The translations under genes were made by a program, and so were the position numbers. The notes under the pieces were generated by a model. The model made no database searches. It saw only the letters and a program-made list of their open reading frames with translations, and was not told the origin of the DNA. This document shows positions 1-8,045 of a stretch of DNA of 33,619 bases, piece by piece; positions within the stretch are counted from its first letter, which is position 1, and the number at the start of each line of letters is the position of its first letter. Origin of the DNA: CAIUVD01 sp044338255 (GTDB taxonomy: Bacteria > Planctomycetota > UBA11346); assembly GCA_044338255.1 (NCBI GenBank), contig JBIILZ010000035.1, forward strand, positions 1 to 33,619. The letters run 5' to 3'.

Positions 1-105
1 GAGGCCATTCGACGTATCGAACGATGGAAAAAGAAGACTCGGGCTGGTCGATCAGCTTCGCGAAAACCACTGCATCCCTATGCTCGGAAAATCGTGAAAA
101 AATGA
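1..105 (+). CDS. C-terminal fragment of an unidentified protein
   Basis: Frame 1 is open from the window edge for 34 codons and ends at TGA (103-105). The visible tail is very basic: it contains IRRIERWKKKTRAG and ends HPYARKIVKK. It is cut by the window start, so neither its length nor its family can be judged. A basic, poorly structured tail of this kind is seen in many DNA-binding proteins, including transposases, but nothing here proves that. The surrounding sequence is AT-richer than the rest of the window. Confidence is limited because only 34 residues are seen. Confidence 0.35.
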   Translation, partial: EAIRRIERWKKKTRAGRSASRKPLHPYARKIVKK

Positions 106-128
106 GTGCTTAACGCAATGCCATTGGA

Positions 129-620
129 CTACCACCTATTTGACCATGAGACCACAAACCCCGTGCTATCATTTCGACAGCATACGAATTGGGCGCCGTT
201 CACGGCAATCGGCAACTGATAAACATGGTCGGGTTTGAATCCCTTATATTTTTCAATACCCGCATAAACCTCATTAGGCGGCAGGCCGGGATGATCTCTG
301 GCTTCCACCAAACCGAACTTCTCTTGGCATACACCTTGGAAATTCTTCCATGAATCATCGTCACAACTATAGGTCGCCCACCAATAGCATTCAGTATGCC
401 AGACATTTATCCCATGCGAGTGCTCAGGTATGTAAGGAGACATTTTTCTATCTGAGACCTTGAGGGAATATTCATTCCAATCGGAAGCTGAGAACCGGTA
501 ACAATATTTTCCTTGAACATATGAATGGTGGATCACCGCAAAAGTTAGCGGAAAAACACAGACCCCCCAAAGCCAGACCTGCAGCCAGGAACACCAATTT
601 TCGCCGAATCTTGATGCCAA
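129..620 (-). CDS. Hypothetical protein, probably the distal part of a frameshifted membrane protein
   Basis: This reading frame encodes about 163 residues. The soluble part (residues ~30-163) is rich in Trp, Tyr and Cys, including WHTECYWWATYSCDDD and QFVCCRND, which suggests an exported, disulfide-containing domain. No family is recognised. The nominal start has no convincing ribosome-binding site, and the first ~20 residues (ENWCSWLQVWLWG) look like an out-of-frame reading of the overlapping upstream frame, which carries a proper hydrophobic segment. Joining the two frames at the G6 tract (bases 563-568) would give one protein with two transmembrane helices followed by this Cys-rich domain. 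The region is AT-richer than its neighbours, consistent with recent acquisition. Function is unknown. Confidence 0.5.
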   Translation of the reverse strand: MASRFGENWCSWLQVWLWGVCVFPLTFAVIHHSYVQGKYCYRFSASDWNEYSLKVSDRKMSPYIPEHSHGINVWHTECYWWATYSCDDDSWKNFQGVCQEKFGLVEARDHPGLPPNEVYAGIEKYKGFKPDHVYQLPIAVNGAQFVCCRNDSTGFVVSWSNRW

Positions 621-696
621 TGGCGACCATGAGAATGAATACCGCTAAGGAAACTCCGACTGCAGGGAGAGCAGCGTCAATGAATGAAGAGTACAT
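472..696 (-). CDS. Hypothetical two-helix membrane segment, probably the proximal part of the same frameshifted gene
   Basis: The frame can start at ATG 696, preceded on the minus strand by AGGG at suitable spacing. It encodes MYSSFIDAALPAVGV, a hydrophobic helix ending ILMVAIGIKI, a basic RRK turn, and a second helix LVFLAAGLALGG before it runs into the other frame's territory. After the G6 tract (563-568) this frame loses its hydrophobic character and ends at a stop at 472. Reading one G fewer in the tract continues the second helix as LGVCVFPLTFAVIHH in the frame of the neighbouring 129-620 reading. I infer a single gene of about 566 bp with one extra base. A genuine short two-helix protein cannot be excluded. 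Confidence 0.4.
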   Translation of the reverse strand: MYSSFIDAALPAVGVSLAVFILMVAIGIKIRRKLVFLAAGLALGGLCFSANFCGDPPFICSRKILLPVLSFRLE

Positions 697-806
697 AGCG
701 CCGCACCCTATTCCCAAGGCGAGTCTGAAATCATTATTATAAAGATGAAATCGGAACAAGGAGCATTGCATGCCGATTTCATCTGGGCCTTGGGAAGCCC
801 CCCCTT

Positions 807-849
807 AAAAAAATACCCCCGATGGAGCCTTGGCTCCATCGGGGGTATT
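807..849 (-). terminator. Intrinsic terminator of the chaperonin operon
   Basis: A perfect 17-bp stem (812-828 with 833-849) with the 4-base loop CTTG is followed, reading on the minus strand, by a run of seven T (complement of A 807-813). It lies 24 bases past the groEL2 stop codon. This is a textbook Rho-independent terminator for the minus-strand groEL-groES-groEL unit. Confidence 0.92.
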
Positions 850-872
850 GCGGTCAAACGACAGCGTCGGTC

Positions 873-2486
873 TCAGTAGACCGCGCCGGCGATCGGCTGC
901 TCTTCGTCCTTCAGATCGGTGATCATGGCTTCGACCGTGAGCATCAAACCAGCCACCGAAGCGGCGTTCTGCAGGGCGACGCGGGTCACCTTGGCGGGGT
1001 CGACGACGCCGGCCTTGACCAGGTCCTGGTATTCGCCGGTGCGGGCATTGTAGCCCTCATTGGCGTTCTTGCGCGAGAGGATCTCGGCAACCACGACGGC
1101 ACCATTCTGGCCGGCGTTGGCAGCGATCTGCTTCGCCGGAGCTTCGACCGCGCGGAGGATGATCTCGGCGCCGAGGCGCTGATCGTGATCGAGGCCCTTG
1201 GCGAGTTCCTCGATGGCCTTCTTGGCGCGCAGCAGGGCGACACCGCCGCCGGGGACGATACCCTCTTCGACGGCCGCACGGGTGGCGTGCAGAGCGTCTT
1301 CGATGCGCGCCTTCTTCTCCTTCATCTCGGGCTCGGTAGCAGCACCGACGTTGATGACGGCGACGCCACCCGAGAGCTTGGCGAGACGCTCCTGGAGCTT
1401 CTCCTTGTCGTAGTCGCTGGTGGTGGTCTCGACCTGCTGCTTGATCTGGGCGATACGCGCAACCAGGTCGGCCTTCTTGCCGGCGCCTTCGATGATGGTG
1501 GTGTTCTCCTTCTCGACGGTGACGTTCTTGGCGCTGCCGAGGTCGGCGATCTCGACGTTCTCGAGCTTCTCACCGAGGTCTTCGGCGATGAACTTCGCGC
1601 CGGTGACGACGGCGATGTCCTTGAGCATTTCCTTGCGGCGATCGCCGAAGCCGGGGGCCTTGACGCCGCAGACGTTGAGCACGTTGCGCAGCTTGTTGAC
1701 GACGAGGGCAGCGAGGGCTTCGCCTTCGATTTCTTCGGCGATGACCAGCAGCGGCTTGCCGGCCTGGGCGACCTTCTCGAGCAGCGGCAGGAATTCGCGG
1801 AGATTGCTGATCTTCTTCTCGTAGACGAGGATCAACGGCTTCTCCATGGTGACGGTCTGATTCTCAGAGCCGGCAGCGAAGTACGGGCTGATGTAGCCCT
1901 TGTCGAACTGCATGCCTTCGACGAGGTCGAGCTTGGTCTCGGTCGACTTGGCTTCTTCGACGGTGATGACGCCGTCTTTGCCGACCTTGTCCATGGCTTC
2001 GGCGATGAGCTTGCCGATCTCTTCGTCGCTGTTGGCCGAGATCGTACCGACCTGGGCAATCTCAGCGCTGTTCTTGATCTTGGTCGAGAGCTTGGAGATC
2101 TGCTCGACAGCGACCGCTACAGCCTTGTCGATGCCCTTCTTGATCTCGGTGGGGTTGGCACCCGAGGAGGTGACCTTAAGGCCTTCACGGAAGATGGCTT
2201 CGGTGAGCACGGTGGCGGTGGTGGTGCCGTCGCCGGCGACCTTGGAGGCCTTGTCGGCGACTTCCTTGACCATCGACGCGCCCATCTGTTCGAAGGCGTC
2301 CTTGAGCTCGACTTCCTTGGCGACGGTGACGCCGTCCTTGGTAACGGTCGGGGCGCCGTAGGACTTCTCGATGACGACGACCTTACCGGTCGGCCCCATG
2401 GTGACCTTGACTGCGTCATTGAGGGTCTGGATGCCGGTGAGAATCTTGCGGCGAGCGTTCTCGCCGAACATGATCTGCTTAGCCAT
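873..2486 (-). CDS. groL: Chaperonin GroEL (second copy, no GGM tail)
   Basis: A 537-residue 60-kDa chaperonin, the ATP-driven double-ring cage that folds cytoplasmic proteins together with GroES. The protein starts MAKQIMFGENARRK. The ATP-site motif GDGTTTATVL holds the family aspartate at residue 86. The apical-domain substrate-binding region and the VKAPGFGDRRKEML segment are intact. The equatorial DALHATRAAVEEGIVPGGG motif carries the second catalytic aspartate. Unlike the copy at 2980-4674, it lacks the Gly-Gly-Met C-terminal tail and ends EEQPIAGAVY, so its cavity floor would differ. It is the last gene of the unit, 41 bases after groES, and is followed by a strong terminator. The start codon sits after an A-rich stretch (GAAAGAAATAACC). 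Two GroEL genes flanking groES is an arrangement I recall from planctomycetes. Confidence 0.97.
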   Translation of the reverse strand: MAKQIMFGENARRKILTGIQTLNDAVKVTMGPTGKVVVIEKSYGAPTVTKDGVTVAKEVELKDAFEQMGASMVKEVADKASKVAGDGTTTATVLTEAIFREGLKVTSSGANPTEIKKGIDKAVAVAVEQISKLSTKIKNSAEIAQVGTISANSDEEIGKLIAEAMDKVGKDGVITVEEAKSTETKLDLVEGMQFDKGYISPYFAAGSENQTVTMEKPLILVYEKKISNLREFLPLLEKVAQAGKPLLVIAEEIEGEALAALVVNKLRNVLNVCGVKAPGFGDRRKEMLKDIAVVTGAKFIAEDLGEKLENVEIADLGSAKNVTVEKENTTIIEGAGKKADLVARIAQIKQQVETTTSDYDKEKLQERLAKLSGGVAVINVGAATEPEMKEKKARIEDALHATRAAVEEGIVPGGGVALLRAKKAIEELAKGLDHDQRLGAEIILRAVEAPAKQIAANAGQNGAVVVAEILSRKNANEGYNARTGEYQDLVKAGVVDPAKVTRVALQNAASVAGLMLTVEAMITDLKDEEQPIAGAVY

Positions 2487-2527
2487 AATGGTTATTTCTT
2501 TCGTTTAAGTTTATAAGAGGGGTAAAA

Positions 2528-2842
2528 TCAACCGACCTTGGCGAGGATATCGGACTCGCGCAGGATGATGACTTCGGCGCCATCGACGGTGATCTCGGTG
2601 CCGCTGTACTTGCCGAACAGGATCAGGTCGCCGACGCTGACGTCAGGCTTGGCGCGCGAGCCGTCGTCGAGCAGCTTGCCTGGCCCGACCGCGAGGATCT
2701 TGCCCTGCTGCGGCTTTTCCTTGGCATTTTCCGGCAGGAAGAGTCCGCCAGCGGACTTCTCTTCGGGCTCGGTGCGGATGACCACGATCCGATCGTCGAG
2801 GGGCTTGATAACGGTTTTGGGAGCTGATTTGGCAGTTGCCAT
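2528..2842 (-). CDS. groS: Co-chaperonin GroES
   Basis: A 104-residue 10-kDa chaperonin, the heptameric lid of the GroEL cage. It contains the core IKPLDDRIVVIR, the mobile loop EEKSAGGLFLPENAKEKPQ that docks onto GroEL, and the roof/core segments GKILAVGPG, VGDLILFGKYSG and VIILRESDILAKV. It is slightly longer than the usual ~97 residues because of a short N-terminal extension (MATAKSAPKT). The start at 2842 is chosen because AGGA precedes it by about eight bases on the minus strand and because family similarity begins just afterwards. The upstream in-frame start at 2935 would add 31 residues with no GroES similarity and would run into the stem-loop region. It lies between two groEL genes, so this single GroES probably serves both rings. 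Confidence 0.96.
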   Translation of the reverse strand: MATAKSAPKTVIKPLDDRIVVIRTEPEEKSAGGLFLPENAKEKPQQGKILAVGPGKLLDDGSRAKPDVSVGDLILFGKYSGTEITVDGAEVIILRESDILAKVG

Positions 2843-2922
2843 GATGAGGATCCTGAAAGTTTGTTTGTGTTGATGAAAGAAGAGGAGAACGAGAGGGTTT
2901 CTGGTGAGTTGGGGATCGCACA

Positions 2923-2960
2923 CTTCGGATGACATGCCCCGAAGGGCATGTCATCCGAAG
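2923..2960 (-). promoter_or_regulatory. Perfect stem-loop between groEL1 and groES
   Basis: Bases 2923-2939 and 2944-2960 are a perfect 17-bp inverted repeat around the 4-base loop CGAA. It lies in the 137-base spacer between groEL1 and groES. On the minus strand it is not followed by a T tract, so it is not a classical terminator. An mRNA processing or stabilising hairpin, or an attenuator that sets the groEL1 : groES-groEL2 ratio, is the likely role (inference). Confidence 0.7.
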
Positions 2961-2979
2961 CAACGGGGCCCCAACCCCG

Positions 2980-4674
<1,695 letters not shown>

Positions 4675-4713
4675 GGGGATGCTCCTAGTTGGGGTTTCGG
4701 TCAGAGTTGAGTG

Positions 4714-4731
4714 CCGGACTTAAGAATCCGG
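4714..4731 (-). promoter_or_regulatory. Imperfect palindrome upstream of groEL1
   Basis: CCGGACTTAAGAATCCGG is an 18-base near-palindrome lying 40-57 bases before the groEL1 start, a position suited to an operator or promoter-overlapping site. It does not match CIRCE. No clear -35/-10 pair is visible in the 197-base spacer between the fmdB-like gene and groEL1. Assignment as a regulatory site is a guess from position and symmetry. Confidence 0.25.
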
Positions 4732-4871
4732 CGGGTAGGAATGGCTCACTGCTTGCACGGGGCGTGCCAGTCGAGATTGATCGACAGGATGCACTTCGGA
4801 TGTTAATTAACAGTGACTTATGGCTTTTGCCCAGAGCCTCTTCGGGGCCATCGGTCAAACTGACCACGGTC

Positions 4872-5345
4872 TTAGGCCTTCGGCGACTTAGGCTGCTTGG
4901 CTGGTGGAGCCGGCGCGTCGATCTTTTTAGCCTGCGGCTGGGCCTGGGGCTTGCTCTGCGGAGATTTTTCTTCAACGGCGGTCTTTGCAGCGGGCTTGCT
5001 CCCGGACTTGTCAGCGGACTTGTCAGCGGACTTGTCAGCGGACTTGTCAGCGGACCTGTCACCAGCTGGAGCCGCCGGCTTGGCGTCAGGCGTGGCCGTA
5101 GTGTCAGCGGTCGTGGCCGCCGGGGCCGCGTGTTCACCTTTGGCCTTGTCGGTGTACTCCTTGGAGCGGTTGTAGTCGGTCTCCCAGAAACCGCTGCCTT
5201 TGAAGATCACGCCACCACCGAGCGAGACCATGCGCGTGACCTTGTGTTTTTTACAGACCGGACATTTGCTCAGCGCATCTTCCTTGATGGATTGAAAAGC
5301 TTCGACCAGACCGCATTTCGGGCAGGCATATTCGTACGTAGGCAT
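4872..5345 (-). CDS. FmdB-family zinc-ribbon protein with a repetitive Ala/Lys/Asp tail
   Basis: A 157-residue protein. Residues 1-55 form the FmdB regulatory-type zinc ribbon: it starts MPTYEYACPKCG, the second Cys pair is in KCPVCKK, and the segment VTRMVSLGGGVIFKGSGFW is typical of the family. The two CxxC pairs should bind one zinc. Residues ~75-157 are low-complexity Ala, Lys, Pro and Ser, including repeated Ser-Ala-Asp-Lys tetrads encoded by a 12-bp DNA repeat (5004-5063). Start 5345 is chosen because the family begins MPTYEY; a start five codons earlier is possible. It is upstream of groEL1 on the same strand, so it could be co-transcribed with the chaperonins. The family's exact role is not established; zinc-ribbon nucleic-acid or protein binding is usually assumed. 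Confidence 0.88.
   Translation of the reverse strand: MPTYEYACPKCGLVEAFQSIKEDALSKCPVCKKHKVTRMVSLGGGVIFKGSGFWETDYNRSKEYTDKAKGEHAAPAATTADTTATPDAKPAAPAGDRSADKSADKSADKSADKSGSKPAAKTAVEEKSPQSKPQAQPQAKKIDAPAPPAKQPKSPKA
5004..5063. repeat. 12-bp tandem repeat inside the fmdB-like gene
   Basis: Five consecutive copies of GGACTTGTCAGC (the last diverged) start at 5004. Because 12 is a multiple of three, copy-number change keeps the frame and only adds or removes Ser-Ala-Asp-Lys tetrads. Confidence 0.9.
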
Positions 5346-5527
5346 GAGGCGACCGAGCACACAAGAAACGGCGCCAAAGGAAAGGGGTTGCTTGCCACGT
5401 TGCGATCCGGCAACGAACCAATGTATGGCCTCCGAGATCCGCTGCCCCTGGCCAAGGGATTACCGTCGTCACCTGTCGGCTTAAAGCCCCTTTCATTCCC
5501 CCTTCACCGACTACCGTGCGCCCCCTC

Positions 5528-6025
5528 ATGAGCGATCTGCCTCCGGTAAAGTCTGGGTTCGTGCGTCTCGGCGTGCGCTGGCGCTCGGGCACCACCCTGA
5601 CGCCCGGCGATCTGGTGACCGCCGCCGGTGTCGACCTCGATCAGATCGGTCCCATCGTCGTCCTCGACACCGAGGCCTACATTGAAATCGGCAATGAAGT
5701 CGCGCGCACCGCCCGCTTCAACCTCGATCGTCTCGGCCAGACGCGCATCATGCAGTTCAACTGGCGCTGGCTAAAGCTAAGCATCGGCCGCAACCACGGC
5801 CTGACCATCGGCCAGCTGCGCAAGCTCATGCAAAAGGTCGACGCCTCGCCCCTCGGCCGCCTGCACGTCAACAACACCCACACGCTCATCGGCCTGCAGG
5901 ATTTCAAGCTCCCGCACGTCATGGCCAAATTGCTGACCACGCGCCTCAACGGCTACGCCGTGCGACCCGAGGCCCTCGAAGAAGGCGCCGGCCCCGGCAA
6001 TCCCGCCTTCGTGCCCGGCGCGTAA
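5528..6025 (+). CDS. Protein with two DbpA-type RNA-binding domains, no helicase
   Basis: A 165-residue protein from ATG 5528 (a GTG four codons upstream is an alternative; no ribosome-binding site is clear for either). The C-terminal half matches the RNA-binding domain found at the end of DbpA/CsdA-type DEAD-box helicases: LKLSIGRNHGLTIGQLRKLM, then a Gly-Arg-(Leu/Ile) strand, and RLNGYAVRPE at the end. The N-terminal half repeats the pattern in weaker form: VRLGVRWRSGTTLTPGDLV, then IGPIVVLDTEAYIEI. No helicase motifs are present and none fit in the open frame. I infer a small stand-alone RNA-binding protein, possibly ribosome-associated. It is divergent from the fmdB-like gene, and the following gene starts 73 bases later. 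Confidence 0.6.
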   Translation: MSDLPPVKSGFVRLGVRWRSGTTLTPGDLVTAAGVDLDQIGPIVVLDTEAYIEIGNEVARTARFNLDRLGQTRIMQFNWRWLKLSIGRNHGLTIGQLRKLMQKVDASPLGRLHVNNTHTLIGLQDFKLPHVMAKLLTTRLNGYAVRPEALEEGAGPGNPAFVPGA

Positions 6026-6098
6026 TTTATTTGTGAAGATTGCGTGAATGCTCGCGCTCGGCGATTACTCGCCATGATGCCAACGCGAGGGCTTTTCG

Positions 6099-7766
6099 AT
6101 GCGTATCCTGGGTTGGCTGTCGTTGATCTGCACCTGTGTCCTGGTGCTCGCCTGCGGCGACGCTGAGCCGCCATCGTCGACCACCGCCGCCGTCCCAGCC
6201 GGCCCACCGCCGTTGGAACTGCTCTTCTCGTATAGCTCGGAAAAGAAGGACTGGCTGACCGCGGCCATCACCACCTTCAATGCCAGCAATGCCACCATCA
6301 GCAGTGGTCAGCGCATCGCGGTGACGGCGATCCCGATGGGCTCGGGAGAATGCATCGACGAGATTTTGGCAGGGGTGCGCAAGCCGCATCTGATCAGTCC
6401 CGCCTCGGCAGCCTTCATCACCCTGGGTAATGCCGCCGCGCAGGCCGCCACCGGCAAACCCGTCGTCGGCAACAGCGAGAACTTGGTGCTGTCACCGGTG
6501 GTAATCGCGATGTGGAAACCCATGGCTGAAAAACTGGGGTGGCCAAAGAAGGCCATCGGCTGGTCGGATATCCTGCCCTTGGCGACCGCGCCCGAGGGCT
6601 GGGCGGCGGTCGGCGAACCGGTTTGGGGACGTTTCCGTTTTGGCCATACGCATCCGGAGTTCAGCAACAGTGGACTGATGTCGCTTTTGGCCGAAATCCA
6701 CGCCGCAGCGGGGAAGACCGGCGGCCTGACCAGCGACGATGTGCACGCCAAAAAGACGCGCGCGTTTGTCAGCGGCATCGAAGGCGCCGTGACGCACTAT
6801 GGCTCATCCACGGGATTCTTCGCCGATCGCATGTTTGCTGGCGGCATGGGCGCTTTCAGCGCCACCGTGCTGTATGAAAGCAATGTTGTGGAGGCTACGG
6901 CCAAGAACCTGAGTACGCCGATCGTCGCGATCTATCCCCGTGAAGGCACCTTCTGGAGCGATCATCCGGTAAGCATCGTCCAGCGTGAATGGGTCACGCC
7001 AGCACATCAGGAAGCCGCCAAGAAACTCATCAAATTTCTCCTCGATCGACCACAGCAGGAAGCCGCCTTGCGCCTGGGATTCCGCCCCGGTTCGCCCGAG
7101 GTCGCGGTCGGGGCGCCGATCGACGCTGCGCATGGCTGCGATGCCCGACAGCCGACGACCACCTTGGAAGTACCCTCGGCGCCCTTGCTGACCGAGGCCC
7201 TGGCGATGTGGAAGACCACCAAAAAAAGTTCGCATGTCACCCTGGTGGTGGACATCAGCGGGAGCATGAACTCCGAAGGCAAGATCGACGGTGCCCGCGC
7301 CGCCGCCAAGACCTTCATCGACGGCCTCGACGATCGTGACGTCTGCTCGCTGTTGATCTTCAATGACCAGACCACCTGGCTGGCGCGAAAGGTGCCGGTG
7401 GGAACCGGGCGGGCGCAGCTTACGGCCCTCGCCGGCAAGCTCATCGCCAATGGCGGGACCGCGCTCTATGACGGGATCCTCGCAGCGCAGAAGGATTTCA
7501 GCGACGAGCATGAGCAGCACATCTCGGCGCTGATCGTGCTCAGCGATGGGGAGGACACGAAAAGCACAGCGAGCCTTGAACAGGTACTGGCGGCAGCGGC
7601 CGGCGGTGTCGAGCAGGGCGGGGTGCGGATCTTCACCATCGCCTACGGATCCGGTGCCAAGAAGGACGTCCTCAAGCGCATCGCCGAGGTTTCCCGTGGC
7701 AAACAATTCAGCGGTGATGCCTCTTCCATTCGCAGCGTCTTCCGCGATATCGCGACTTTTTTCTAG
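6099..7766 (+). CDS. Lipoprotein: solute-binding domain fused to a VWA domain
   Basis: A 555-residue protein. Residues 1-19 are a lipoprotein signal (lipobox VLAC, Cys19). Residues ~40-345 form a type-2 periplasmic solute-binding fold, with motifs such as SENLVLSPVVIAMWKP and FGHTHPEFSNSGLMSLLA. Residues ~375-555 are a von Willebrand factor A domain with a complete metal-ion site: DISGS (Asp385), the Thr of GGTALYDG (Thr454) and LSDGED (Asp483). A GAGG element precedes the ATG. It should be anchored in the envelope, facing outward, binding a ligand through one domain and a partner protein through the metal site of the other. The downstream gene at 8046 is a paralogue of the binding domain alone, so the two probably act together. 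No permease gene is adjacent, which argues against ordinary transport. Function unknown. Confidence 0.88.
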   Translation: MRILGWLSLICTCVLVLACGDAEPPSSTTAAVPAGPPPLELLFSYSSEKKDWLTAAITTFNASNATISSGQRIAVTAIPMGSGECIDEILAGVRKPHLISPASAAFITLGNAAAQAATGKPVVGNSENLVLSPVVIAMWKPMAEKLGWPKKAIGWSDILPLATAPEGWAAVGEPVWGRFRFGHTHPEFSNSGLMSLLAEIHAAAGKTGGLTSDDVHAKKTRAFVSGIEGAVTHYGSSTGFFADRMFAGGMGAFSATVLYESNVVEATAKNLSTPIVAIYPREGTFWSDHPVSIVQREWVTPAHQEAAKKLIKFLLDRPQQEAALRLGFRPGSPEVAVGAPIDAAHGCDARQPTTTLEVPSAPLLTEALAMWKTTKKSSHVTLVVDISGSMNSEGKIDGARAAAKTFIDGLDDRDVCSLLIFNDQTTWLARKVPVGTGRAQLTALAGKLIANGGTALYDGILAAQKDFSDEHEQHISALIVLSDGEDTKSTASLEQVLAAAAGGVEQGGVRIFTIAYGSGAKKDVLKRIAEVSRGKQFSGDASSIRSVFRDIATFF

Positions 7767-7782
7767 AGGGGCTGTGCCCCTC
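7766..7782 (+). other. Short hairpin at the end of the SBP-VWA gene
   Basis: GAGGGGC-TGT-GCCCCTC forms a perfect 7-bp stem overlapping the last base of the TAG stop codon. No T tract follows, so it may protect the mRNA 3' end or act as a weak terminator rather than a full intrinsic one. Confidence 0.45.
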
Positions 7783-7791
7783 GCCCCCGCG

Positions 7792-8033
7792 CCTTTGTCG
7801 TGGCTTTTTTCAGCCGTGCCGGCTGAAAAATGGCGGCATCGGCGGCGCCGATTTTACGCCGCCACCGCCACTCGGCGGCCGATTATCACTGATTACAGAG
7901 AGTTCCTTTGTCGTGGCTTTTTTCAGCCGTGCCGGCTAAAAAATGGCGACATCGGCGGCGCCGATTGTACGCCGTCACCGCCACTTGGCGGCCGATTATC
8001 ACTGATTACTGGCGGCCGATTATCACTGATTAC
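7792..8033. repeat. 113-bp tandem duplication with nested 23-bp repeat
   Basis: Two copies with a 113-base period start at 7792 and 7905. Each begins CCTTTGTCGTGGC and carries an inverted repeat (TTTTTCAGCCG / CGGCTGAAAAA, slightly mismatched in copy 2) and a GC-rich block of GGCGGC runs. The last ~23 bases (GGCGGCCGATTATCACTGAT...) are duplicated again at the end of copy 2 (7988-8010 and 8011-8033). The array fills the spacer between the two solute-binding genes and ends a few bases before the ribosome-binding site of the second. No ORF or RNA gene is evident inside. Confidence 0.9.
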
Positions 8034-8045
8034 TGAAGGTTCCTT

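Noticed and set aside
822..2516. Long plus-strand open frame opposite groEL2 (and a similar one opposite groEL1 at 2929-4539)
   Set aside because: It is the antisense reading of highly conserved GroEL genes in GC-rich DNA; its Leu/Gly/Asp-rich composition is typical of such shadows and no family is recognisable.
4675..4871. CIRCE (HrcA) operator before groEL1
   Set aside because: GCACTC occurs once on the minus strand (near 4712), but no GAGTGC follows after nine bases.
7806..7831. Intrinsic terminator at the CAGCCG/CGGCTG palindrome
   Set aside because: The T run lies on the 5' side and the A run on the 3' side, so on neither strand does a T tract follow the stem; the A-T pairs merely extend it.
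7792..8033. CRISPR array between the SBP genes
   Set aside because: The copies are contiguous with no unique spacers, and the unit is far longer than a CRISPR repeat.
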